Shown one piece after another: positions 23,669 through 34,576 of a stretch of 64,000 nt of DNA (position 1 is the first letter of the stretch; each line of letters opens with the position of its first letter). The stretch is from Siphonodentalium dalli (lineage: Eukaryota > Mollusca > Scaphopoda > Gadilida > Siphonodentaliidae). The position numbers and the translations under genes were made by a program. The notes under the pieces are model-generated. The model was not told the origin of the DNA, made no database searches, and saw only the letters and a list, made by a program, of their open reading frames with translations. The stretch is taken from positions 144,415,954-144,479,953 of the forward strand of contig CP136064.1 in NCBI GenBank assembly GCA_032622095.1, read 5' to 3'.

Positions 23669-24852
23669 AGTGACCTAAATAGGACCGAACACAGCGAGTG
23701 ACATTGACAAGATTAGTCACGCTTCTTGTGATACAAGCTGTCAATCAATCATTGAGGACTACAATGACGAGTAACGGTGAACCAGTAATCACTGGCGGTA
23801 CACAACAATCCGACGACTTCACAACAGACGCTGCTAAACGTAACAGGAGTTCCGATGGTAGCACATCAATGGAATTGGACCCGAAAAAACAGAGAGATGG
23901 TTCTCTGCTAAATACTACTGGTTCTGTATTCGGCGATCCGTACGCGAACAGTACAATGCGCCTTTCAACCAGATTCACCTATGATACAACACTCGACACA
24001 GCAGCTTGTCCCATCGTTCGAGCCACCTGGCAGACAGGGTCTGTACAACCCACTCCCGGGATCACAACCAAGCTTTAACCCCTATTTTGCGGGATCGCAA
24101 TTGCCACAGCAGAGCTACTACCAGCCACCAGGGGACCTGGTCCAAGGAATCATCGAGGCTTTCCAGAATCCCAGGGTAAAAGAGTCACTGCGAGCTGTTT
24201 TCGATGATGCCATTGGCATAGCCGTGGACAAAGCAGTTGATTGAAAAACTAGTGACATTGATTTGAGACTAACAAAACTAGAGAAACTAGTTGCCACTCA
24301 ACAGCAAGAAATTGTTAGCCTTCAAAACACAGTGGATGACTTGAGATCGTATAGCATGAGAACATCTCTGAGGATTTCTGGGATAAAAGAAAACGAGGAT
24401 GAGGACACCGATAAAATTGTATTGGGCCTGGCTCGTGATATGGGCGTAACACTGGGTATTGAAGAAGTCCAACGATCGCACCGATCTGGTGACCCTAATG
24501 GAAAATCAAATAGCAGGGCACCTCAGGACTCCGGTAGAAATTCACAATTCTCAACTCATAGAGTTAGACGCCGCTTCTACAAAGCTAGAACGGCTCTGAA
24601 ATCTTCAGGCCGCCAGGGTTTTTTTTGTCAACGAACACCTTATAAGTACCCGTTCATTCATAGCAGGAAGGTGTCGTGGTCTTGTAAAGGATAAGGTGGT
24701 CGAGAGCAGCTGGAACTATGACTCCGTGATTTTTGTTAAGTGTTTTGGAGAGAGTAGAGGACAGCGCATCACAACGATACAACAGCTGAATGGCCTAGAT
24801 GCCAAACTTGGAGTTGAAAGTGTGGCCTACACATTCCAACTAAATAAGTAGT
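23669..24852 (+). pseudogene. LINE ORF1 (coiled coil plus RRM-like nucleic-acid chaperone), ORF2 missing
   Basis: The frame from 23,764 (MTSNGEPV) is Ser/Thr/Gly/Pro-rich. After shifts near 23,990 and 24,244 it continues with a coiled coil (LEKLVATQQQEIVSLQNTVDDL, about 24,266-24,340). Next is SMRTSLRISGIKE, the start of the RRM-like domain typical of L1-type ORF1 proteins, then GVTLGIEEVQRSHR. Further shifts near 24,520 and 24,620 lead into the C-terminal domain (FTTHRVRRRFYKARTALKSSGRQGFFVNE in pieces, then KDKVVESSWNYDSVIFVK). It ends LNK at 24,852. No endonuclease or RT follows in the next 3.4 kb. It lies inside the sequence that splits the Gypsy gag. Confidence 0.8.
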
Positions 24853-25900
24853 TGCTGTCCACAAATACGACCAATTCAGCTAGTGGTTATTTGATGTACT
24901 ATTTAACCTATTATTTTGAATGTAAAATAATTGACCATTAGACCAGTAGCCACACAACACAGTGAGCTGCTACAACAGTGGTACCAACAGTCATGCAGAT
25001 CACGAGATCGATTCCCATGCCACTTGGTAACCACAGTGCATCTGAGATGTTTTTCATCTCAAACCATACAAAATCTTATTCACGAATTTTAGTAAAGAAA
25101 ATCTTGCTAGTTCAATTCATCCGTGCTTCCATGCAGTTTTTGTGAAATCAATTGTATCTCACTCTCATTTCCATTGATTATTGGAATTTGAAATCATTGA
25201 ATGATTATAAATCTTGATATTCAGATCAAGACAAATTTTGAAGTCCTGCTAATGTATAATATGGCACATGAAATTCTCTTAGAACCAGCCATGCATTATT
25301 AGATAGACATATATTCGTCCATGGAGGCTGGATTCGCTGACTTTTGGGGCGCTTTCTGGAGATTGGCCCGGGGATTTGTAGATTCTAGTCTATAGCTCCC
25401 CGGGATGGTCTCTAGGGAGTGACATGGAGGTCGGAGAATTCAAGCTTCTGTCGGTTTGCCTGTGTGCAATATATCCTGGGTTTGAACCAAAGAAGAAATA
25501 CTTCTGATGGTTTCATTTGTTTTGTATTATATATGTATATATATATTATTGTATGTGTTACATACCGGGTTGAACCATAGAAGAAATACTTCTGGTTGTT
25601 TCGATTATATGGTACAATATCCATATTGATATATCCTTGCTATTATGATAATTACATACATGTTTCTTTGATTTGGCTCGGCTGGCTTGCACATTACTTT
25701 ACTACTGATATATACTATCATATATATAAATTATATACATGTAGGTATATACACTCTAAATGATTAAATACTGACATATACTATCATATATATATAGATT
25801 CTAAATGATTAGCCACTGATATTAACATAATGAGGACCGATGCACAATGCTATGTAATTAACTCATGATAATCGCTAAGCAATGCCGTTTGCTCAGTAAA
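24853..25900. other. Non-coding with (TA)n microsatellites
   Basis: (TA)n tracts lie near 25,525-25,555, 25,705-25,740 and 25,780-25,800. A ~90-bp direct repeat (TTGAACCA.AGAAGAAATACTT at about 25,482 and 25,573) is visible. No ORF with a domain. Confidence 0.5.
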
Positions 25901-25914
25901 GCTGGATAAATGAA

Positions 25915-26270
25915 AGCTAACTAAGTCATGCAGTTCGAGAAAGATATGCTCGCTCAGCTGACAAATTTTCCTTGAAAACGTTCCATGAATATAGCTAGAA
26001 AGCTGTTTAATAATATATGAAAATTAACTACTAAATTAACAGAAGATAAAGTACCTTATATTATAATTATGTCGACAAATCACTATCCTGTGTAGAGCAA
26101 GCCGGTCAATTCATGCAGTTGGAGAAGGATATGCTCGCACAGCTGACAATTGTTCCTGGCAAAGGTCCCATGCAAATAGCTGAAAAGCCATCTTATCTTT
26201 TATGATATTTAAATATTACAATAACAGAGGATAAGTATCTTCTATTATAATAATGTTGATCATTAAAGTG
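25915..26270 (+). repeat. Tandem pair of ~180-bp units
   Basis: 25,927-26,085 and 26,112-26,265 align through TCATGCAGTT.GAGAA.GATA, ATGCTCGC.CAGCTGACAA, AATAGCT.GAAAGC and a TATTATAATTATGT-like end. About 185-bp offset with moderate divergence. Confidence 0.65.
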
Positions 26271-28318
26271 ACGAAACGTCATGGACGAATTTACTATAAT
26301 CACTACTCACTATAAGTCAGATAATTCATGGTTAAATGCGTCAGTTTAACACTAAAACATGTATACAGTAATGTGTGGAATATGTTTACTTGTAAGTAGT
26401 TTGTCATTCATATCTTACTACATCAAAGACCCCTGTGATGAACAGTCAAATTATTGCCTTGAATATTTGTTGGCGTGTGAGCGCACCCTTATGTACACTG
26501 CAGTCCATATTTCATTTTTAAATTTATATACAATAATTAGCATTATACATGCTTTATACTGACAAGTAACGACAACAAAATTGAAAAACAACAACCTACA
26601 GGAATAAATAAACTTGGAATTACATGTCTTTCTTCGATAGAAAAATTCATACTATAAATACTATAACTTTTACGCTACCGAATATTGATTGAATGGTGAT
26701 CCAAATAAGGATTGTGTCCTTTCCACGATTGCTACCGATTGGACTAACACTCAGGTCAGCATGCATAATAAAATTGTTGTGCCAGTATGATAAATCATGA
26801 GTGGATGGCTAAAGTCACGTGATAACAAAATACGTTCTATTGTTTACCATGCGTTGCTAGAGTAACTCCGGTATTTACATTGCCGAGTGCCGATTGATTG
26901 GATTCTCATTCACAATCATACTCAGGAATTATGTCAAATTATTTTGGGTACGCCTACACTTGGTCAGGTCAAATGCGATAAAACGGATCTGCATTTTTGT
27001 GGTAATCATATAAATATACTGACCCGTTTTTTGTGCACACGTACACCCACCACGGGCTCCACTACCCTTCCGCATCCCTTCAACTTTCGCTTTTTCGAGA
27101 AGGGATGCACCGGAGGGGGGGGGCAGTTGAACCCAAATGTCGCCATAAAACTCATTATAATATTTTAATTGGAGTCGAGGTTTTAACCCTTCCATTCGGA
27201 AGGGTCACGCCTATCGTAAATGAACGGCGTCATTAAAAGCTTGGTCGAAGGTACGTGTCGAAACAGTACTTTAATGCAAACAACACTTGAAAAAGTAGAT
27301 CTTCATGTTCATCTGGCCACTTTGTGGCTAAGAAAACAAGGCCGACCAAGTCAAACATAGTGTTACGTGAAAATCACCCAGCATCTTAACAATTCTAATA
27401 CTAATTCTTTTCAGGAGACAAACATTTGTTTTTCATAATATATAGTACCTATATATCTAACGCTGTAATGATCGAGAAGAACTTCCATAAATAATCCTAT
27501 TTGTGCATTCAAATATATTACATAGCTTAACGCTTATCTTAACACATGTACAATTGCTAGTAGCACACTATTTAACAGATGTCATTCTTTGATTTGAATG
27601 TGTATGAATCAAATAAATAAGAGGGAGGTTCAGATCGAGCGCTTATAACTTCGAACTTCGGGTGGTGCCGGCTACCGGTGTCCGGGTGATGCATGTGATC
27701 GCCAGAACTATATATATACGAATAGTCATATTGACAAATAAATAACTGATTGCATGCGTTATCTGGTCATTGTTGGCTGGCGGCGACTGGGTTTGTGGTG
27801 TGATGGTCCTGGTATGAACCTCCCTAAATAATATTGAAATAAATATATTACCTGATAACATTTACAGAGAAGCGTATGGGGACGTGGCTGACACCTAACG
27901 TCCAATGGCAAATAATAGATTTCCCCTAGTTATATATAGTGGTTTCATCGAGTCTGGTTGACAATATAATATTATTGTATTATCCTGAACTACATCTCCT
28001 TATATAAGTTTCGATAACAATTTATGGATTAATTTGTTGGACCTTAATAACTGATTGGGATTGAGTGTAACAGATTGTAATTTGGAGTTGAAATGGATTA
28101 TGTAGATAGTAACTATTGCAGTGACCATCCCATACGCTTCAAAAATACTTTATATATACAAATTCATTTATATGTGTATATGTGTGTATTCGGAAAGAAT
28201 GTGATTGTATATGTTAAAATGTGACAAATGTATCCCAGATATAGAACGTAAACCGAACAAAAGGTGTAGATGGAAGAAAATTTGAAGCCGTTTTGCCGGA
28301 AATATTCAACCAACATTC
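26271..28318. other. Non-coding; LINE-2 leader at the right end
   Basis: No recognisable gene. Short frames at 26,359-26,562 and 26,887-27,168 carry no motif. A G/C homopolymer lies at about 27,114-27,122. The last ~200 bp before 28,319 are probably the 5' untranslated region of LINE-2, but the exact 5' end cannot be seen. Confidence 0.4.
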
Positions 28319-28540
28319 ATGTATATTGCTGTTCATGTTATTTTTATTCTCATATCTACAACATGTAAGTTTCACACATATATTAGCTACCAAAAACTGC
28401 CTGCTATCACCCCCTTAGGTCCTTTGGGCCACACCAGCATCATGCTATTAGGATTGATCGTGTATAGCCCAAGACTTGCCCTCAATGTGTCTGATTCTTG
28501 GATACGGATTTTTATTCCGTGTTCATATTGTAATGATTAG
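28319..28540 (+). CDS. LINE-2 upstream small ORF (73 codons)
   Basis: Starts MYIAVHVIFILIS, a hydrophobic signal-like segment, and has a second apolar stretch (IMLLGLIVY). It ends WIRIFIPCSYCND. The final 13 residues align with WYRILVLCSYSND of LINE-1. The stop TAG (28,538-28,540) overlaps the ATG of ORF2 at 28,533 within ATGATTAG, an 8-nt overlap also present in LINE-1 (ATGATTGA). Conservation in this frame stops at the overlap and moves to the next frame. The function of the peptide is unknown. Confidence 0.5.
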   Translation: MYIAVHVIFILISTTCKFHTYISYQKLPAITPLGPLGHTSIMLLGLIVYSPRLALNVSDSWIRIFIPCSYCND

Positions 28541-31500
28541 TCTGGAAACATATAGGGCAAGAATTGGGTCGTACTACGGTAGAGCTTTCAAGGGGACAAG
28601 AGACAAACCATTAAGCCCATTGGCATCTTTGAATTTACTTTCATATATTACATTATGGGCGCGAGGTATATCTCAGGAAATTACGTTTTTGACAGTTGTA
28701 ATGCACTTTATGCCTGATCTCAATTGCACACTGCCTTACCAAATTGCTTATAAATTTGAAATGATGTCGGAAAACTCAGGCATAACTGAAAGTATCGTGC
28801 GAAATACTATTGTTTTTGCATTGCATCTAAAACAACTATTAAAAACTAAATATTCCAAAATGAAAAATAAAAGGGCGTTACTTCAGAAATACATGCGAAG
28901 GAAACATCGCGATGTTACAAATAGTATAACAAATCTTTCCAGAACTATTGCACTTACCATAATTGGATTAATAAGGCGAGCATTTGATATACAAATTAAT
29001 CCAGGTCCTACCGCAGATAACTATGAACATACATTCTCCATTATGTGTTTGAATATACAAAGTTTGCTTCCAAAATTAGACGTTGTGGCAATAGAAGAAT
29101 CTAGTTACGATATTGTCTCATTCACTGAAACCTGGCTCACTGAACAAACTTCGAATGCAGAACTGAGCATACTCGGGTTCCATGCCCCAGAGAGATTAAA
29201 TAGATCCACATTAGGAGGAGGAGTGGCTGTGTATATAAAGGATTCGTACTATTTTAGGAGACGTGCTGATCTAGAAACTCCGGAAATCGAATGTATCTGG
29301 GTGGAAGTCATGCTTTCGTCGTCAACAAAGTTTTTACTTGGTACATTATATAAACCTCCAAATCTACCAGTAGATACATGGGAGAAAATATATTCAAATA
29401 TAGATATGGCCCTTGGAGACAGGAAAGTTATTCGTCACGTGATTCTAACTGGCGACTTCAATTCCAATCAACTTCCATCTGAATCAAAATATGTTAAATA
29501 TATTCGTAATCGATTCGGAATGCAACAGTTAATCAAAGATCCAACTCATTTTACAGAGAGTTCATCTTCTCTCATAGACTTATTTTTAACAAATCAAGGA
29601 CAATTTGTTAAACATAGCGAAGTTATTGACCCTTTCTTCTCAGATTTGACTCGATTTCACTGTCCAATAGGGATGTATTTGAATTTTCGTATAGAGAAAT
29701 CGAGTGGAATCGTGAAAAGGAAGGTATGGGACTACTCAAGAGCAGATTATAATGCAATGAATGCCGAATTTGAAAATTGGAATTACAAGAGAGAACTATC
29801 TAATATCCTATACATCGAATTAGCGAATATATTGACAAATAAAATAAATGAAATAACATTGCAATATATACCAAACAAACAAGTAACTACTCGCCAAAAT
29901 GAAAAAGAATGGATGAATAACGAAATCCGTGGTATGATAAGGCAGAGAAAACGATTATACAAGGCAGCCAAACGGAAATGTTCTCATGATGCTTGGGCAA
30001 AATATAAATCACAACGAAATTATGTTATTTCGGCTATCAGACGGGCCAAACAATCTTATTGCGCCAAAACCCAAAGTATATTGGGAAGTTGCTTCACTGA
30101 ATCCTCACTTTGGTGGAAAACTTTGAATAAATTAATGAAACCGGAACCTAAGCCTATACCAGCACTCATATTTAACGATGAATTGATAAATGACAACTTA
30201 CAAAAAGCCAACACCTTCAACAAATACTTTTGTTCTATATCGTCATTGCCAAACGATTAGGGAGATAGAGTTACCTCGCTTTGACCAGTTAACAGAAAGC
30301 GAACTAAGTGACATAGAAATCGACGACGAACTTGTTCACAAATGCCTACGGTCAATTAAGACGTCAAAAGCCTCCGGTTATGATGGCACAAGCCCAAAAG
30401 TATTGAAAAACTGTGCCTCTTCTTTAACTGCACCATTAAGATTTATTTTTAAAATTTTTTAAAACATGCATACTTTCCCATTGAGTGGAAGAAGGCAAAT
30501 GTATGTCCAATCTTTAAAAAAGATGACCCTTGTATACCGTCAAACTATCGCCCTGTTTCGCTTCTGAGTTGTCTCTCTAAAATCTTTGAAAAATGCATAT
30601 ACCGTCGTCTGTCAGACTATTAGCGTGAACACAAATTGTTGTCCGATCTGCAATCAGGGTTTACTCCCAACGACAGTACTGTATTTCAATTAATCGACAT
30701 ATACCACTATATCATATCATCGCTAGATGAGGGGAAAGAAATAAGATATGTCTTTTGCGATATTAGTAAAGCTTTTGATAAGGTCTGGAATCGAGGACTG
30801 CTCTTTAAATGGAAAAGAATGGGAATAACAGGAAATTTGTATAAACTTCTTGAGAATTACTTGGAATCTAGAGAGCAGAGAGTTACAATCAATGGGGTGA
30901 GCTCTAATTGGATGCCTGTTTCAGCTGGAGTCCCCCAGGGGTCCTTACTCGGCCCTCTGCTATTTTTGGTCTACATAAATGATATTGTTGGAGGGGTAAC
31001 TAGCAATATTCGCCTATTTGCGGATGATAATTCCCTTTTTCTTGCCGTTGAAGACCCCACCCTTGCTGCCAACGTAATGAACCAAGATATACAGCGAATA
31101 TATGAATGGTCGCAAATCTGGGCCGTTAAATTTAATCCATTGAAAACAGAGTCTATCTTAGTATCACGGAAGAATATTATTGAAGATCATCCACCCCTTA
31201 GGATGGCAGGTGAAGATATCATAGAGGTGACTGAACATAAGCATCTAGGACTGACATTTAATGATGAAGGGAAGTGGAAAAATCACATCGAAGATATTGA
31301 AGAGCGAGCCTCACAACGATTATACATACTTAGGAAGAATAAATATGCCCTAGATAGGAGAACATTAGAACGAATTTATCTATCATTTATACGCCCCGTC
31401 TTGGAATATGCTTCCCCTGTGTGGGACAATTGCACGGCTGAAGAATCACAATTATTAGAAGATATACAATATGAAGCAGCACGTATAATAACTGGGGCTA

Positions 31501-32163
31501 CTAGGAGTTGTAATAGGGATGAATTATTGGTAGAAATTGGATGGCAGAAACTATCGAAAAGGAGAAAAAACTCAAAACTTGCTCAATTCTATAAAATGAC
31601 GAGAAAATCAACCCCACAATATCTATATAACTATGTCCCAAGGGATTCAACAACTTCAAGTGGATACCCATTCAGGCACGATAACTAAAGACGTCCCTTT
31701 TGCTTTTCTACCTCTTTACAAAAATCATTCATACCACATGCTATTAAACTTTGGAATGAATTATCAGATGAAGCGAAAATGTGCGAAACGGTTTCCGAAT
31801 TTAAACAATTCCTGAATAAAGATTGTACAATTCTACGAGTATGCATATACACGGCAAAGTCAAATAATCCACTGTCGAATACGTCTCGAATGCAGTAATC
31901 TAAATGATCACTTGCACCAAAATCACTTACAGGATAATTCCGATTGTACGTATTGTGGCCTGACAGAGACTACTGAACACTTCTTCTTATACTGTCGAAA
32001 GTTCACGAACGAACGAACGATATGCTTCCAAGGTCTTCACAACAGACCATGTTTAAATGATCTTATTAAAGGATCTCAGTCATTAACAATAGATCAAAAC
32101 ATCGATATCTTCGCAAGAGTAAAGAAATATATTCTACTTACAAAAAGATTCGCGACTAACTGA
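28533..32163 (+). pseudogene. LINE-2 ORF2: 2A-like motif, endonuclease and reverse transcriptase (L2/CR1-like)
   Basis: From the ATG at 28,533 the frame is open to 30,260; an in-frame ATG at 28,476 also exists. Residues 1-158 form a basic N-terminal domain ending IALTIIGLIRRAFDIQINPG, with Pro next, a 2A-like site (29,004/29,007). The endonuclease is complete: CLNIQSLLPK, FTETWL, GGGVAVYIKD, GTLYKPPN, GDFNSNQ, SSSLIDL and TRFHCPI in place of SDH. The linker ends LWWKTLNKLMKPEPKP. The RT has KASGYDGTSPKVLK, SNYRPVSLLSC, FCDISKAFDKVW, GVPQGSLLGPLLFLVYINDI and FADDN. The C-terminus has CTYCGLTETTEHFFLYC. Lesions: a shift near 30,250, one T too many near 30,460, TAG near 30,619, and shifts near 31,685-31,900. 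The endonuclease half is the best preserved in the window. Confidence 0.9.
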
Positions 32164-32518
32164 GAGAAAACAAACTATGCTATCAACAATGCGGCAACCC
32201 TTGTCTCCTTGAACGGGTTGATGTGGGCCATATGGGCGCTGAGGGGTGGGCAGGCAGGAAGCTATATATATCCATTATTAATTCGCAGTCAACATAACTC
32301 ATTTAGATATTAATGATAAACCAGTTATCACCCATGTGAATATCCAATGGGGAAATGACAAATATAAGCTTACAAAGCTTACAGTCAGATCCTTTTCTCA
32401 TCTCTTATATGCTGGGACACACGTGTTAACATTTTGTAATAAATATATGTGTTGTAATTAAAATTGTATATGTATGTACACACTTGCTATTGAGAATAAA
32501 ATATTGTTTACACTAAAT
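32164..32518 (+). other. LINE-2 3' untranslated region and end
   Basis: Non-coding tail ending GAATAAAATATTGTTTACACTAA. The words AATAAAA and GTTTACACTAA recur at the end of LINE-3 (58,721-58,742), supporting a conserved 3' terminus recognised by related reverse transcriptases. GTCACAC follows at once and repeats the bases before 23,669 as a likely target duplication. Confidence 0.7.
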
Positions 32519-33044
32519 GTCACACCGCCTCCAGTGACCGCTGGATGTGCGAGGTAATATTGCTGAAAATTGGCGAACATTTAAGCAAATGTGGTCGAAC
32601 TATGAGATAGTATCTCGAATGGATCTGCAAACCCCAGAGTATTCCGCAGCGATGTATCTGTATACTATTGAGGCAGAGGCTCTGAAAATATACAATGGAT
32701 TTGAGTTTGGCGAGGGTGAGAATGGAAGAAAAGTGAGTGACATAATAAAAAAGTTTGACAGTTTCACAATCGGAGAAACAAATGAAATATATGAGCGGTA
32801 CTTTTTCAATAACCGAAGCCAACGACAAGATGAAACATTGGACTCGTTTGTCAATGAACTGAGAAATCTATCAAAGACATGAATTTTTTGTGACTGTGTG
32901 AAAGATTCTTTGGTGAGAGACCGGGTAGTTACTGGAATCAACGACAATGTAACAAGAAAGCGACTACTACAGGAAAGGGCATTGACTTTGAAATCAAATG
33001 TGTTGAAATTTGTAAAGGCGCAGATGCGACATCAGCACGGTTAA
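32519..33044 (+). pseudogene. Gypsy gag, middle and C-terminal part
   Basis: After a proline-rich start (CCGCCTCCAGTGACC) and a one-base shift, the frame reads VRGNIAENWRTFKQMWSNYE. This is the start of the capsid-like domain of metazoan Gypsy gag proteins, continued by YLYTIEAEALKIYNGFEF and RQDETLDSFVNELRNLSKT. A TGA at 32,880 and a further shift interrupt it. It then gives VKDSLVRDRVVTGINDNVTRKRLLQE and, in a shifted frame, CVEICKGADATSARLRIM. It ends at the inversion breakpoint. The zinc-knuckle and protease regions expected next are missing. Confidence 0.8.
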
Positions 33045-33104
33045 GAATTATGAACTTGGTATTTTCTAACTCCTCTTCACGAAACGAAACGAAAGATCAT
33101 AACA
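33045..33104 (-). repeat. 5' end of the Gypsy LTR (opposite to gag)
   Basis: On the minus strand, TGTTATGATCTTTCG starts at 33,104 and continues through TTTCGTTTCGTGAAG. It then enters the 30 bp (33,074-33,045) that also form the first 30 bases at 23,389-23,418. It borders LINE-7 on the right and gag on the left. Confidence 0.75.
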
Positions 33105-33362
33105 GAAATACCCATGCTTTTAAGAGTTTGCCAAAGTTTCTTCGGGTTATTCTTCTGCTCCTCTACCTGTTTTGAAACAAATTCCAGCTTTGCCTTCTTG
33201 ACAGCGTGGTGGGCCCTATTTCTCAAACTTTTAAAAGTTGAATATGACTTTGAGTCTGTGGTCTGTCGAAATTCTCTGAGTGCAGTGTCTCTTTGTCTGA
33301 TTAGGTCTAAAATTTCACCATTAATCCAGTCCTCTGATCGGCTTTTAATTCTCATTTGCTTT
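33105..33362 (-). pseudogene. LINE-7: endonuclease-RT linker fragment
   Basis: The minus-strand frame reads QMRIKSRSEDWINGEILDLI, then RQRDTALREFRQTTDSKSYS and a long basic helix ending KKLWQTLKSMGIS. This is the segment between endonuclease and RT in LINE ORF2 proteins (compare LWWKTLN in LINE-2). It is cut by the Gypsy LTR at 33,104 and by repeat X at 33,363. No RT motif remains. Confidence 0.7.
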
Positions 33363-34386
33363 CAGGGACGTTGCTAGAGGGTCTCCATTGGGGGTGTCCA
33401 CCTTGAGAAATTCCAACTGCACCCCCCCTTGAATCAGAATCAGACCATTTGAACACATGTTTTTGCTTTATTTCATTTTCACCCCTTGCACCTCAGTGCT
33501 CAGGCATAATATCATGTATATTAATAAACCATGATTCTATATTCTATATTGAGTATATTCCCGGTATGAGAACAATCAGATATTTTAACCTGAAAAATTG
33601 CATAAATCCTAACATCTAGTGGTCTAACTCCTGACAAATTCACATGGCTACGGGCAAGAGACCGGGATACACCAGCTGACCATGGTTATTCGGTCCGGTG
33701 TGAGAAAATTTTGAAAACTATACAAGAAAATCGCAAATCCTAGCATCTATATATAGACTTGCCTCAACTGAAGCTTTACTAGTGTTGGAAATTTCAAACC
33801 TCATGCTCCACCTCAGGTTGGAAAATTCTCCAATTGATGACCTTTTCAGTCCACAAGTTTGACCAAATGTAGTAAAATTGTTGATTATTTTCTTAAACTA
33901 ATTAGCAGTTTTGTATTGGCCACGGGGGGGGGGGCAATAACACACCGGGCCGACCGTGGGAAAATTTTGAAATCTGAACAAGAAAATCGCAAAATCCTAG
34001 CATCTAGACTAGCCTCAAGCCTTTCTAGAGTTGGAAATTTCAAACCTGACACACCCACTTAGGTTGGAAAATCCAATGACAATGTTAACCAAATGTATGA
34101 CAATATTGTTTTCTCAAATTAACTATAGCAGTTTTTGACTGGCCACGGGGGAGGGACCAGGACACAAGCTTTCCAAAAATAGGAAAATATGCAAATATTG
34201 GTCCAAAAACAATTAATTCCTCCCAATAAATTGTTTGAAAATCAAACAACAAGAACATTTTCAACCTATTGTTGGTGTTAAATTTCCAACTAATGTTTGG
34301 CAGGTATGAAATTTCCAACTGTTGAAAAATTTGACCAAAGTTGGGGGGGGGGTGATACACCCCCACCCCCTGTCGCCACGTCTCTG
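33363..34386. repeat. Repeat X: ~1-kb element with imperfect terminal inverted repeats
   Basis: Left end CAGGGACGTTGCTAGAGGG; right end complementary to CAGAGACGTGGCGACAGGG. The interior holds at least two ~245-bp tandem units (about 33,705-33,950 and 33,951-34,195). They share AAAATTTTGAAA, CAAGAAAATCGCAAA, GTTGGAAATTTCAAACCT and GGCCACGGGGG, and a decayed third follows. Poly-G/C tracts occur in each unit. No coding sequence. Confidence 0.55.
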
Positions 34387-34576
34387 GTTGCCAGCTGTGG
34401 CTTATAAAAGTGTCAGTAAAAATCTACAGCTTGTCACAGGTGGCAATTGTTATACGATTATGTCAAATTGAAATGGAAAAAAATAAGAAACATATAGACC
34501 GGAATAAGCTCACACAGGGCGACAATGTTTATTCGGGACACTAGAGTATATGTAATAAACTTTATTCTCCCAGCCA
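34387..34576 (+). other. Possible LINE-4 leader
   Basis: Short non-coding stretch before LINE-4 ORF1. It may be the element's 5' untranslated region. A weak LINE-7-like frame on the minus strand cannot be excluded. Confidence 0.3.

Noticed and set aside
26359-26562. 67-codon frame with MYTAVHISF resembling the start of the LINE-2 small ORF (MYIAVHVIF)
   Set aside because: Similarity covers about ten residues with no CSYxND end and no overlap with a following ORF; likely chance.
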